The notes below the pieces were generated by a model. The model made no database searches, had not been told where the DNA came from, and saw only the letters and a list, made by a program, of their open reading frames with translations. Shown in pieces: positions 50,247 to 59,124 of a DNA stretch of 64,000 nucleotides. Location: the NCBI RefSeq assembly GCF_026319325.1, contig NZ_JAPDMU010000001.1, positions 558,001 to 622,000 of the forward strand. Direction: 5' to 3'. Each line of letters starts with the position of its first letter. The first letter of the stretch is position 1. Source of the stretch: Methylophaga sp. OBS3. Lineage in GTDB: Bacteria > Pseudomonadota > Gammaproteobacteria > Nitrosococcales > Methylophagaceae. The position numbers were made by a program, and so were the translations under genes.

Positions 50247-51143
50247 ATGCAGCAATTTATAGAAAACCTTGCCGGCATCATTGCTCAGCTAGATTTCGGT
50301 GAGTTTGTATTTTTTTCCCTTTTTATTCTCGCGATTAGCGCTTATGCCTTTTATCGGCTTGTTATTGCATTAAAGCGAGGCCGCCTCATTTCCGGCCAAC
50401 CCACTGCAAAAATCCGTTCCGCCACACAAGGTTGTGTCGAATTAAATGGCCAAACCGAGTTAATGCCAGGCCCACCCATCGTGTCACCGATATCGGGCAG
50501 ACATTGTGTCTGGTTCCGCTATGTCATCGAGCAAAAACAAAGCTATTACGATGGCAAACAACAAAAAGAACGTTGGGTTGTCGTACAAAAATACCGAAGC
50601 GATGCCTTGTTTCATTTACGTGATGAAACTGGCGTGTGTATTGTCGATCCCGATGATGCTGATATTTTGCATGCTGAAAAGCGTAGTTGGCATGATCCAA
50701 TAAATCGTAACCGTCGCTATCAAGAGTGGTTTATCACTGAGCGCCATCCAATTTATGCCTTGGGTTGGTTCCGAAGTATCCAAACCGCCAGTCAGCAAAT
50801 CATGCGTGAACAAGTGAGCCTTTTATTAAGAGAATGGAAGCAGGACTTTCAAAGTTTGTTAAAACGTTATGATCGAAATAATGATGGTGATATCAGTGAA
50901 CAAGAATGGCAACTCGCAGTAAAAGACGCCAATGACCAGATCCGAAGAGAACATTTGGCACAACCAAGCGATGCCGTTCATGTGCTCGGTAAAGGGCCGA
51001 GTAATAAACCTTTTATTTTGTCTGCTGAGCCAGAGTGGCGTTTACTTCGTCATTATCAATGGCAATTTTATATTGCGTTAGTTGGCTTTTTAGCGACTGG
51101 CAGCATTTGGGCTTGGGCACTAAACATTCGTCAGGGTTGGTAA
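50247..51143 (+). CDS. GIDE-domain membrane protein with an EF-hand
   Basis: 298 residues. Membrane helices at about 18-40 and 273-293 flank a cytoplasmic or periplasmic GIDE-type domain (HCVWFRYVIEQKQSYY, LRDETGVCIVDPDDADI). A canonical EF-hand loop occupies residues 209-220 (DRNNDGDISEQE) with all the calcium ligands in place. GIDE proteins next to lemA are common in bacteria, related to the mitochondrial E3 ligase MUL1 by the GIDE domain only; there is no RING here. The EF-hand implies calcium control. It overlaps the helicase gene by one base (TAATG). Confidence 0.82.
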   Translation: MQQFIENLAGIIAQLDFGEFVFFSLFILAISAYAFYRLVIALKRGRLISGQPTAKIRSATQGCVELNGQTELMPGPPIVSPISGRHCVWFRYVIEQKQSYYDGKQQKERWVVVQKYRSDALFHLRDETGVCIVDPDDADILHAEKRSWHDPINRNRRYQEWFITERHPIYALGWFRSIQTASQQIMREQVSLLLREWKQDFQSLLKRYDRNNDGDISEQEWQLAVKDANDQIRREHLAQPSDAVHVLGKGPSNKPFILSAEPEWRLLRHYQWQFYIALVGFLATGSIWAWALNIRQGW

Positions 51144-53065
51144 TGCATTCAGATATTCAGGCCGTATTTGCTGATGACGGTTTACTAGCAAGACAGATCG
51201 ATGGTTTTCAACCTCGCACACCTCAGCAGGAAATGGCAGAAAAAGTTGCTGAGGCATTACAAAATGGCACGATACTGATTGCCGAAGCCGGAACTGGCAC
51301 AGGCAAAACATTTGCTTATCTAGCACCCGCAATTTTGTCCGGGCAAAAAGTATTTATCTCAACCGGTACCAAAAACTTACAAGACCAACTATTTAATCGG
51401 GACTTACCGACTTTACGTAAAGTGCTGGGTGTACCGTTTCAGGCTGCTGTTTTAAAAGGGCGTAGTAATTACCTTTGTCATCATCGCTTAGGCCTCGCTG
51501 AACAAGATGATGCTTTGCTCTATCAGAGACCACTACTTCAAAACATTCGTAATTGGGCTGAACAAAGCCATAACGGTGATTTGAGTGAAACAACATTATT
51601 AGATGATGCAGCAAGTCTATGGCCAAGAATTACCTCAACAGTTGAAAACTGTTTAGGTCAGCAGTGCCCCGAATATCAAGACTGTTTTATCGTCGAAGCT
51701 AGACGCCAAGCGCAAGAAGCCGATTTAGTCGTCATCAATCATCATTTATTAATGTCAGACTTTGCTTTAAAAACTGCGGGGCAGGGTGAGGTTTTACCTA
51801 ATGCAGATGCTTTCATCATTGATGAAGCACACCAACTGCCAGCAATCGCCGGACAGTTTCTTGGCCATCGTTTTAGTAGTCACCAACTAGCTGAATTGGC
51901 GCGGGATGTCAGTCAAGAAATGCAATCAGCAGCGGCTGATATGTCAGCGCTTTCGGAAGAATCTGAAGCATTATTAAACAGCTTACAGCGTTTACGTATT
52001 TCTATTGGCTCACAAGAGCAACGTAGTCCTTGGCAATACTTTGTTGAGAATGCTGAAACGCGGGATGAGTTTGCCAAAGTCATGGAAAAACTCGACCTAC
52101 TCAATGAGTCATTAAAACTGGCTGCTGAAAGAAGTCAGGGGTTAAAACAGTGTCAGCAAAGAGCTGAAAACCTATTGAATTTAATGGATTTGTTTTACGA
52201 CAATCAAAATGATGAGACTCTGGTTTTTTGGTTAGATAATCGATCATCCGGATTTGTCCTACACGCCACACCATTTGAAATCAGCGGACACTTCCAAAAC
52301 TGGTTAGAAGAAAAACCAGCTGCATGGATATTCACCTCTGCAACCTTAACTGTGGCAGGTCAATTCAATCACTTTAGTCAGCAATTAGGCATTTTTGATG
52401 CTGAAACAGCACGCTGGGACAGCCCGTTTGATTATCAAAAACAGAGCCTGCTTTATATGCCGACAGTACCGGTTGAGCCATCATCGAGCCAATATAGTCA
52501 GCATATTGCTGACATCGCTAAAGATGTTATTGCGCTAAGTGAAGGACGAACATTTTTACTGTTTACCAGCTACAAAACCATGCATGAAGTGGCCGCATTA
52601 TTAGAGGATTCAGAATATCCGTTAATGGTGCAGGGGAGTGGGGGCAAAGCCCAACTGCTTGATGCATTTAGAGAACATGGTAATGCGGTATTGCTTGGTA
52701 CAAGTAGCTTTTGGGAAGGTGTTGATGTTCGCGGCGAAGCATTGAGATGCGTTTTGATAGATAAAATTCCTTTCGCATCACCCGGTGACCCGGTACTTGA
52801 AGCCAGAATAAATAACTTAAAAAACCGTGGTGGTAACCCTTTTAGAAGTATTCAAATACCATCAGCAGTCATTCAATTAAAACAAGGAATAGGCCGGTTA
52901 ATTCGTGATAAAGCAGATTATGGTGTTTTGGTGTTGTGTGACCCACGCTTTTTAAGTAAACCTTATGGCAAGGTCTTTTTGAGAAGTTTACCGGCTATGC
53001 CAATCACACAAGATATCGAAACAGTCGCTAATTTTTACCAAAATATCGATGACAACCTAGCATAG
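51143..53065 (+). CDS. yoaA: DinG-family ATP-dependent DNA helicase YoaA
   Basis: 640 residues of the XPD-like superfamily 2 helicases. Walker A is AEAGTGTGKTFAY, the DEAH box is IIDEAHQLP, and motif VI is QGIGRLIRDKADYG. A four-cysteine iron-sulfur site is likely within CLGQQCPEYQDC and upstream C residues. YoaA associates with HolC in repair of replication forks. The ATG at 51143 overlaps the GIDE stop by one base; the upstream open frame lies inside that gene. Confidence 0.92.
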   Translation: MHSDIQAVFADDGLLARQIDGFQPRTPQQEMAEKVAEALQNGTILIAEAGTGTGKTFAYLAPAILSGQKVFISTGTKNLQDQLFNRDLPTLRKVLGVPFQAAVLKGRSNYLCHHRLGLAEQDDALLYQRPLLQNIRNWAEQSHNGDLSETTLLDDAASLWPRITSTVENCLGQQCPEYQDCFIVEARRQAQEADLVVINHHLLMSDFALKTAGQGEVLPNADAFIIDEAHQLPAIAGQFLGHRFSSHQLAELARDVSQEMQSAAADMSALSEESEALLNSLQRLRISIGSQEQRSPWQYFVENAETRDEFAKVMEKLDLLNESLKLAAERSQGLKQCQQRAENLLNLMDLFYDNQNDETLVFWLDNRSSGFVLHATPFEISGHFQNWLEEKPAAWIFTSATLTVAGQFNHFSQQLGIFDAETARWDSPFDYQKQSLLYMPTVPVEPSSSQYSQHIADIAKDVIALSEGRTFLLFTSYKTMHEVAALLEDSEYPLMVQGSGGKAQLLDAFREHGNAVLLGTSSFWEGVDVRGEALRCVLIDKIPFASPGDPVLEARINNLKNRGGNPFRSIQIPSAVIQLKQGIGRLIRDKADYGVLVLCDPRFLSKPYGKVFLRSLPAMPITQDIETVANFYQNIDDNLA

Positions 53066-53102
53066 AAAAACTTTAGATTAATCAAATAACGCTTTGTAAT
53101 TA

Positions 53103-53489
53103 CTAGTTTAAATCTATCGCATATTGCTTTAACAAATCGAGCGGTACTATTTCAGTGGCGCGCTGATGCGTACTAGCTAAATAGACTTTTGGCGCCATTT
53201 CAAAACGTTGAGCCTCAAGCCAGCGGGCAGCACATAAACACCATCTATCACCTGCTTTTAAACCAGGAAAACCAAATTCTGGAACGGGTGTTACTAAGTC
53301 ATTACCACGAAAACGAGAATACTCAAGAAACTCAGACGTCACAGACACACAAACCGTATGTGAGCCCAAATCACCATCACTTGTATTACAACAACCATCT
53401 CTGAAAAAACCAGTCATTGGCTCTGTACCACAGGTTTCGAGCTTTTCGCCTAACACATTAAGGGCAGGGGCTTTATCTAAAGTTTCCAT
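53103..53489 (-). CDS. DUF2237-family protein
   Basis: 128 residues spanning the entire DUF2237 domain: NVLGEKLETCGTEPMTGFFRDGCCNTSDGDLGSHTVC and GDRWCLCAARWLEA, with several conserved cysteines. The family is widespread and uncharacterised. It is the last of three closely spaced minus-strand genes headed by the pterin dehydratase and begins three bases from the preceding stop. Confidence 0.9.
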   Translation of the reverse strand: METLDKAPALNVLGEKLETCGTEPMTGFFRDGCCNTSDGDLGSHTVCVSVTSEFLEYSRFRGNDLVTPVPEFGFPGLKAGDRWCLCAARWLEAQRFEMAPKVYLASTHQRATEIVPLDLLKQYAIDLN

Positions 53490-53491
53490 AT

Positions 53492-53698
53492 TTAACTCAG
53501 TTTAATTTGGCCAGAGATATGATGGTGCAAATCCAGATCGGGTATGGACACGGAAATCTTAATGGGGAGCGTTTCATTACCAGATAATTGTTGAGTATCA
53601 ATCGCAGCAAAAATGGTTTGTTCAATTTCACGCTTCGCACTGACACTTACTTTCTTGAGAAACTGACGAATCTCACTATTTAAGATTTCCTCGTCCAT
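53492..53698 (-). CDS. DUF6494-like small protein
   Basis: 68 residues, acidic, with an N-terminal helix (NSEIRQFLKKVSVSAKREIEQTIFAAI) and two beta strands (LPIKISVSIPDLDLHHHISGQIKLS). This matches my recollection of DUF6494; function unknown. GAGGT lies 5 bases before the ATG, and the gene sits between phhB and the DUF2237 gene. Confidence 0.8.
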   Translation of the reverse strand: MDEEILNSEIRQFLKKVSVSAKREIEQTIFAAIDTQQLSGNETLPIKISVSIPDLDLHHHISGQIKLS

Positions 53699-53710
53699 GT
53701 TTACCTCAGA

Positions 53711-54094
53711 TTAATCGTATTTCAGATATTTAAAACGAGCGTCATCGGGCGTGCCAGTTAATGCGCCACCTTCAGTTCCTGGTTGCCACATGACAACATC
53801 TTCGATTTTACGAGCAAGTTCGAAATCTTTATCGGTAATACCTTTGGCAGCATGATTAGTGAGCTTCACAATCACAAACGCGTATGAAACCGTAAGGTCA
53901 GGGTGGTGGAAAGCAGCTTCTGCTAAATGACCAACAGTGTTAACGACCATCAAAGTACTTTTCCAACCACTGGTTTTGTATTTACGACGGATCCAACCAT
54001 TTTCAAGATGCCAGTTAGGTAACTCCTCAGACAAACGTTTCTCGACTTGCTCATCGGAATAGGTGGTTTCGTTTTCTTGTTCACGCCAGCTCAT
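53711..54094 (-). CDS. phhB: 4a-hydroxytetrahydrobiopterin dehydratase (PCD/DCoH family)
   Basis: 127 residues of the pterin carbinolamine dehydratase fold. The active-site motif is AEAAFHHPDLTVSY, and LTNHAAKGITDKDFELARKIE supplies the second histidine. It recycles pterin cofactor after aromatic hydroxylation, or acts with other pterins in bacteria that lack such hydroxylases; none is in the window. The ATG at 54094 has AAGGAG nearby. It heads the phhB-DUF6494-DUF2237 run. Confidence 0.92.
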   Translation of the reverse strand: MSWREQENETTYSDEQVEKRLSEELPNWHLENGWIRRKYKTSGWKSTLMVVNTVGHLAEAAFHHPDLTVSYAFVIVKLTNHAAKGITDKDFELARKIEDVVMWQPGTEGGALTGTPDDARFKYLKYD

Positions 54095-54333
54095 AGCTAA
54101 ACTCCTTAAAAGATAAATCTCAGTGTAAAACCGCAAGGTATTAATTGGAAGTAATTACCCAATGCAAGCACTGGTAAATTTGTTTCAAAACGTAAAATCT
54201 GAACAGAAATAGGACGTCCATCCCCTTAGATTTCAAATTTCGCTTTGTGAATACTTACATTGCTTATTGAATATATTCTTCCTTTCATTATTTAACATAA
54301 TATATATTATACGAATAAACATACTGGAGGTTA

Positions 54334-54372
54334 ATGAGGTTCAAATTGACCCGATTTTGGCTTTTAAATTGA
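54334..54372 (+). CDS. Possible 12-codon leader peptide or small ORF
   Basis: An ATG at 54334 follows TGGAGG at five bases, one of the best ribosome sites in the window, and TATATTATAC lies about 25 bases before. The frame encodes MRFKLTRFWLLN. No downstream plus-strand gene follows within 4 kb, so a classic attenuator role is not supported. Confidence 0.25.
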   Translation: MRFKLTRFWLLN

Positions 54373-54584
54373 TTGTGCGATTTCTATTAAATCACAAGAA
54401 AATTGATGAATGCTTTGTCTAAAACGCATGTTCAGAATTTAAAATCTGATTGTCTTTTGAGTGCCAGCATCTTCAATAATTAATTTTCAAACAATTAAGG
54501 ATGCTTTGAAATTTGGTTGTGGATGTTTACCTATGTCTAAAAATAAACTTTGTTTGCTCAATCATTTTAATTAGGAAAACACCT

Positions 54585-54657
54585 CGAATGAGATAAGAAT
54601 TCGATATTCTTGATAACTCACTCGGTTCTAAGTCGCCATTAACATTATCGATGGCGA
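54585..54657 (-). terminator. Two stem-loops beyond the cysteine desulfurase gene
   Basis: An imperfect stem CGAATGAG...CTCACTCG (54585-54624, with inner AAGAAT/ATTCTT) and a perfect TCGCCAT...ATGGCGA stem (54633-54657) lie just past the minus-strand stop at 54666. Neither is followed by a strong T-run, so terminator function is possible but not proven. Confidence 0.4.
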
Positions 54658-54665
54658 TATAATTA

Positions 54666-55820
54666 TTAGGATGGACTTAACTGCTTTTTAAGTATATTTA
54701 CCGCATCTACTATCTGCTGTTCATCTGAGTACCGGCCCAGACTAAATCTAATAGATGACAATGCATCATCAACACTTAGCCCGAGCGAGGTTAAAACATG
54801 TGATGGCAAAACCATGTCACTATTACAAGCAGAACCAGTAGATGCAGCAATATTTGGCTGAATACTATCCAATAAATCAGGTGCAATAATACCGTTAAAT
54901 TTGACGTTGATGTTGCCAGGATGCCGCTGTTCGGTATCACCATTTATCAGGTAATCGATACCTGAAAGGTTCAGTTGTTCGATGAACTTTTCACTTAGCA
55001 TTTTTAGTTTTGGACGATTAACAGAAGATTCATCCGCAGTTATTTTCAATGCCTCAGCCATGCCAACACATAAATCTGTTGGTAATGTGCCTGAACGTGC
55101 GCCACCCTGCTGGCCACCGCCATGTATAAAAGGTGGCAATTGGGCTTGAAGTAAGGTTTTGATATACAAAATACCAATGCCTTTTGGTCCATAAATTTTA
55201 TGACCTGACAAACTTAAGGTATCAACGCCCCACTCTTTTACTTTGATATCAATGGCTTCTGGTGCTTGTGCGGCATCACAGTGAAATAAGGCACCAACGT
55301 CATGTGCTTTATCAGCTAAGGACTTAATATCCTGAATAACCCCAATTTCGTTATTGACTGCCATGATGCAAACCAAAACAACATCATCAGATAGCAACGA
55401 TTGATATGCATCGAGATCAATCAGACCCGAAGATAAAACGGGAATTTCTTTTACGATGTACCCCAGTTTATTGGCATAAAAATACGCCGCATTTTTAACG
55501 CATTTATGCTCAATGGCACTAATTAAAACGGTCTTACGGCCACGATTTGCGTTATCAAATAAAATACTGGCGATTGCATGATTGTTTGACTCCGTAGCGC
55601 CAGAGGTAAAAATGACCTCTTCTGGCTCGGCGCCAATAATCGTTTCGATAGTCGTTCTGGCTTTATCGACAACCGTCGCAGCTTGCTGACCAGCTACATG
55701 TTGGGCTGCGTGAGGGTTGGCAAAATAGGTATCGCTGCATTGCTGCATTGCTTTTTTGACTCGCTCATCCACTGGTGTAGATGCTTGATAATCAAGATAA
55801 ATTAAATCGCCAACTCTCAC
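54666..55820 (-). CDS. Cysteine desulfurase (NifS/IscS-like, class V aminotransferase)
   Basis: 384 residues. The PLP lysine lies in SLSGHKIYGPKG, the N-terminal YLDYQASTPVD is conserved, and the active-site cysteine lies in the STGSACNSD loop. FTSGATESNNHAI binds the cofactor phosphate. It removes sulfur from cysteine for iron-sulfur or other thio-cofactors. There is no iscU or suf gene next to it, so its acceptor is unknown. The start is GTG preceded by GGGA, 30 bases downstream of ccoG's neighbourhood start region (same strand). Confidence 0.9.
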   Translation of the reverse strand: MRVGDLIYLDYQASTPVDERVKKAMQQCSDTYFANPHAAQHVAGQQAATVVDKARTTIETIIGAEPEEVIFTSGATESNNHAIASILFDNANRGRKTVLISAIEHKCVKNAAYFYANKLGYIVKEIPVLSSGLIDLDAYQSLLSDDVVLVCIMAVNNEIGVIQDIKSLADKAHDVGALFHCDAAQAPEAIDIKVKEWGVDTLSLSGHKIYGPKGIGILYIKTLLQAQLPPFIHGGGQQGGARSGTLPTDLCVGMAEALKITADESSVNRPKLKMLSEKFIEQLNLSGIDYLINGDTEQRHPGNINVKFNGIIAPDLLDSIQPNIAASTGSACNSDMVLPSHVLTSLGLSVDDALSSIRFSLGRYSDEQQIVDAVNILKKQLSPS

Positions 55821-55850
55821 TCAAATTTCCCACGTTAATACTTTAGTTGT

Positions 55851-57266
55851 CTAAGGTGTCATAAAAATAGTGTCATAACTATCTAGCACCTCTGATGCAC
55901 CAATCTGTTTGGCCGAAAATTGTATGGCATGAAGTTGCTCATCAACTTGATAGCCCTCGGGTAACCGAACCAGTGCTGTTACAGGCACAATTCTACCCGG
56001 TTCGACGGTAAACGTTTCGTCCAATCCTGTGGCATAAGCACCATTTAGTCCTGAAATTTGATATCTAACTCTCATTGGTGCATCAGTTTTATTAAGTAAT
56101 TTTAACGTGTATTTGTTTTGAATATCGCCATTACTCATTTGGATATACAAGGGTTTACGTTCTGGTACCACAGTAAATTCTGTATCCGAAAAACTGGTAA
56201 AACCATAGACAACACCAAACACCGTACACAACATGATCATTCCATACACTAATGCCCGTGGTCGCTTCATTAGTGGCACTGAAGATTTACCGCGATGTAA
56301 TTCTTTATATGAAGCATAACGAATCAAGCCGCGTGGTTGTTTGATCTTATCCATGATGCTGTCACAAGCATCAATGCATAAACCACAGGTGATACAGCCT
56401 TCTTGTTGGCCTTTACGAATATCAATGCCCGTTGGACAAACCGCTACACACAATTTGCAATCAATACATGCACCCTGACTTGCTGATGCTTGGCGAGAGA
56501 GTTTGCCTCTTGGTTCACCTCTATCTGCATCATAAGCAGGTAAGACAGTGTCTTGGTCATACATCACACCTTGTAGCCTTGCATACGGGCATAACCAAAA
56601 ACACACTTGCTCACGCATAAAGCCGGCAAACCAATAGGTAAAAAAGGTAAAAATGGCTAAAGCAACCCAAACCGGCGTTGCGACATCAAAGTTAATAACA
56701 TTTCGCCATAACTGAAATGCATCGGTAAACCAGGCAGAAAATGTTATACCTGTTAGCATGGCAATCGCTAGCCAAAGAATGTGTTTAGTGAATTTTCTCG
56801 CTACCTTATTTATAGACCAAGACGAGGCCTGAAATTTCGCACGTTTTTGCGGTGTATCACCTTCAAGTTGGCCTTCAATAAAACTAAACACTTCCGTCCA
56901 AACGGTTTGAAAACAGAAATAGCCACAAAATACTCGGCCCGCAATGCTGGTTGCAGCCGCCAGTAAAATGGCGAAGAACAATAACGTCAGAGACAACACC
57001 CAGATATCTTGTGGAAAGATAGTAGTGCCAAAGATATGGAATTGTTGATTCGGAATATCAAACAAAACCGCTTGTTTGCCATCCCAACGAAGATATGGGC
57101 CTAAGAAATAGATTAACCAAACACTCATGCCAAAGTTTTTCAGTGTCCGATAGCGACCTTTCATGCGTTTAGGGACAACTCTGCCCTTTTCACCTGTATT
57201 TACTTCCCACTCAGCAAGCTCGTCATAGACTTCAACTTTAATAGGAATATCAATTAACTTAGTCAT
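55851..57266 (-). CDS. ccoG: Cytochrome c oxidase accessory protein CcoG (RdxA/FixG)
   Basis: 471 residues. About five membrane helices are visible (around 45, 90, 160, 200 and 345). Two 4Fe-4S ferredoxin motifs lie in CIDCKLCVAVCP and CITCGLCIDAC, and a C-terminal Ig-like FixG domain follows (from about 365). CcoG reduces copper(II) for cbb3 oxidase assembly. No other cco genes are in the window. AGAAGG lies before the ATG. Confidence 0.94.
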   Translation of the reverse strand: MTKLIDIPIKVEVYDELAEWEVNTGEKGRVVPKRMKGRYRTLKNFGMSVWLIYFLGPYLRWDGKQAVLFDIPNQQFHIFGTTIFPQDIWVLSLTLLFFAILLAAATSIAGRVFCGYFCFQTVWTEVFSFIEGQLEGDTPQKRAKFQASSWSINKVARKFTKHILWLAIAMLTGITFSAWFTDAFQLWRNVINFDVATPVWVALAIFTFFTYWFAGFMREQVCFWLCPYARLQGVMYDQDTVLPAYDADRGEPRGKLSRQASASQGACIDCKLCVAVCPTGIDIRKGQQEGCITCGLCIDACDSIMDKIKQPRGLIRYASYKELHRGKSSVPLMKRPRALVYGMIMLCTVFGVVYGFTSFSDTEFTVVPERKPLYIQMSNGDIQNKYTLKLLNKTDAPMRVRYQISGLNGAYATGLDETFTVEPGRIVPVTALVRLPEGYQVDEQLHAIQFSAKQIGASEVLDSYDTIFMTP

Positions 57267-57299
57267 GTGTTTTCCTTCTAACCACGCTGGGCAGAATGT

Positions 57300-58697
57300 C
57301 TAAATAATGAATTTCGAAGTGGGTAATTTGCTGTCGTATAGCTCTGCCAGCAGTGATAACCCACGACTCAGCTCGGCATGTTCACAAGGCCCACCAAGCG
57401 AAACCCTGACAGCTTGAACATGACTTCGCGTGCTAACAAAAGCCGTAGACGGAACAACAGACACCCCTACTCGCTTAGCTTGTTCTGAAAAATCTAAAGC
57501 ACGCATCCCTTTCGCTAATGGCAGCCAAAAATGTGGCGCAGCATGATGTGTTTGTAATGCATTACGTTTGAAAATACTGGCTGCTAACTGTTGGCGTTTT
57601 ATGTTTTCAGCTTTTACAGCTTGAGAAATTGCATTGATACGACCACTACGTATCCAATTGGCCACCACGGCACTCATTAAGGGGGGTGCCATAATGCTGC
57701 TCACCCTAATTTCTTCTGTCAAAGCCAAAATATCACTGACTTCAGGCGCGACAACATAAGCGACACGAAGTGCGGGGGCTAAACACTTTGAGGTGGTTGC
57801 TATATGCCAAGTGAGTTCTGGTGCAAGACTATAAAAGGCTGGCAATGACTCATCTAAAAAGGCGTAGTAAGGATCATCCTCAATTATTTTCAGCTGATGA
57901 TGCTTAGCGAGCTCAGCAAGATCCATCCGCCTATCAAGTGTTAATGTTGCTGTCGTGGGGTTATCAATATTCGGTGTGAGATACAGTGCATCAGGATGGT
58001 ACTTATGAATAATGTCTGACAATGCATCAGGCACAATCCCTGAAGCATCCATTTCGACACTAAAAACATCCAATCCCAACTGATCGGCAATAGAGATAAA
58101 ACCAGGATAACAAAGCTCAGGTGCAACTATCGATTTAACACCTAAGCGTTTGAAATGACTTAATATTGAATAAATCGCACTATGTGCGCCGCTGGTAATC
58201 AATACATTATCAGCGTTGATATCAGGCAGCTTTTGACTCAGCCATAGTTTGGCGGCTGCACGATCTTCAGGATGCCCAGCCGTTTCTTGATAACTTAAGT
58301 GATGCAGAGGTTTTGTAGATACAGCCGCTAAGTCTTGTAGTGATTTGTCAATTTCTAGTTCAACTTTGATATCAAGTGGGCTTGATGGATTATTCATGCT
58401 CAAATCCAGCGGTTTGCCTTTTATTAGCTGCGTTGAGCTGTAATGACTAAACGCTGTCTGAGCAATAAAAGTACCGCTACCCGTTTGGGCTTCAATCAAA
58501 CCACGTCGTGCCGCTTCTTTCATAGCCCGCGTTACGGTTGTCAGATCAATCCCCAAACTATTAGCGATCTGACGTTGTGGTGGCAAACGATCGCCAGGCT
58601 TTACAACGCGGTTTTTTATATCCGATTCGAGAGCTTCAACAACCCCAATGTATTTCACACGGGCACTGTCAATAATATGTGGCTGCCATTCGGTCAT
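57300..58697 (-). CDS. MocR/GntR-type transcriptional regulator with aminotransferase domain
   Basis: 465 residues. The N-terminal GntR winged helix (KPGDRLPPQRQIANSLGIDLTTVTRAMKEA) precedes a fold type I aminotransferase domain (from about 110), with ITSGAHSAIYSIL, the NPTTATL segment and TTSKCLAPALRVAYV, where K is the PLP lysine. MocR proteins sense PLP or amino acids. The effector is not predictable. The ATG at 58697 has TGAGGT nearby. The divergent neighbour is the binding-protein module. Confidence 0.9.
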   Translation of the reverse strand: MTEWQPHIIDSARVKYIGVVEALESDIKNRVVKPGDRLPPQRQIANSLGIDLTTVTRAMKEAARRGLIEAQTGSGTFIAQTAFSHYSSTQLIKGKPLDLSMNNPSSPLDIKVELEIDKSLQDLAAVSTKPLHHLSYQETAGHPEDRAAAKLWLSQKLPDINADNVLITSGAHSAIYSILSHFKRLGVKSIVAPELCYPGFISIADQLGLDVFSVEMDASGIVPDALSDIIHKYHPDALYLTPNIDNPTTATLTLDRRMDLAELAKHHQLKIIEDDPYYAFLDESLPAFYSLAPELTWHIATTSKCLAPALRVAYVVAPEVSDILALTEEIRVSSIMAPPLMSAVVANWIRSGRINAISQAVKAENIKRQQLAASIFKRNALQTHHAAPHFWLPLAKGMRALDFSEQAKRVGVSVVPSTAFVSTRSHVQAVRVSLGGPCEHAELSRGLSLLAELYDSKLPTSKFII

Positions 58698-58752
58698 TTT
58701 GTACCTCAAATAAAGGCAAACAAGATGACTAAAAGCTATTCCCCAACGCTTA

Positions 58753-58800
58753 TGTATGCAATAAAAACATACAGAATTTGTAAAAATAAGCCATTGTATG
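58753..58800. promoter_or_regulatory. Candidate MocR operator: TGTATG repeats
   Basis: TGTATG at 58753, its inverse CATACA at 58768-58773, and a third TGTATG at 58795-58800 lie 55-100 bases upstream of the MocR start. MocR regulators usually bind repeated or inverted short elements near their own promoter. Confidence 0.4.
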
Positions 58801-59029
58801 GATTGTCTTTTTGCTTTCTACCTACAATTTCGCTTTATAGTCTCTCTGCGAAAAATGCATTTGCGCAAATACTTCCTTAGTTATTCTTAAAAAATATCAG
58901 CATGACGATAGTCGTTTTTACTAAAGTTTAAAAGAAAGCCTCTATGAAAACGTAAGTCACTATTTCTAAAAACTAAAACAGAAAGCCATAACTATTTAAA
59001 AAGCGTTTACGGTTTTACATACCACCTTT

Positions 59030-59043
59030 TTGATTAAGATCAT
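59030..59043 (+). promoter_or_regulatory. FNR/ANR-like site upstream of the binding-protein gene
   Basis: TTGAT-TAAG-ATCAT matches the FNR consensus TTGAT-N4-ATCAA at nine of ten positions. Its centre lies 41.5 bases before a start implied by TATGCT at 59066-59071, which is class II activator geometry. Confidence 0.5.
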
Positions 59044-59124
59044 TGATCAATAACCCACTGTTTAATATGCTCCTAATTAAGCACAATAACAGTCCGCAGT
59101 ACCGAATTCATTGAGGATAGTGGT

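Larger units (their letters stand above)
54095..54665. other. AT-rich intergenic region without an evident gene
   Basis: About 570 bases with no convincing coding sequence beyond a 12-codon frame at 54334. It contains AT-rich promoter-like stretches around 54295-54312, and two adjacent stem-loops near 54585-54657 next to the cysteine desulfurase stop. It could hold a small RNA or be decayed coding DNA; nothing decisive is visible. Confidence 0.6.
58698..59124. other. Intergenic regulatory region between the mocR-type gene and the binding-protein gene
   Basis: About 430 AT-rich bases between divergent genes. It holds repeated TGTATG elements near 58753-58800 close to the MocR gene and an FNR-like palindrome at 59030, with a -10-like TAATAT/TATGCT at 59063-59071. 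No open frame in it looks coding. Confidence 0.6.

Noticed and set aside
53189..53404. A 71-codon plus-strand frame opposite the DUF2237 gene
   Set aside because: Its translation is low-complexity (His/Asn/Gln-rich) and antisense to a recognised domain.
58443..58880. A 145-codon plus-strand frame overlapping the MocR gene start
   Set aside because: Most of it is antisense to the GntR domain, and the remainder runs through the promoter region without a ribosome site.
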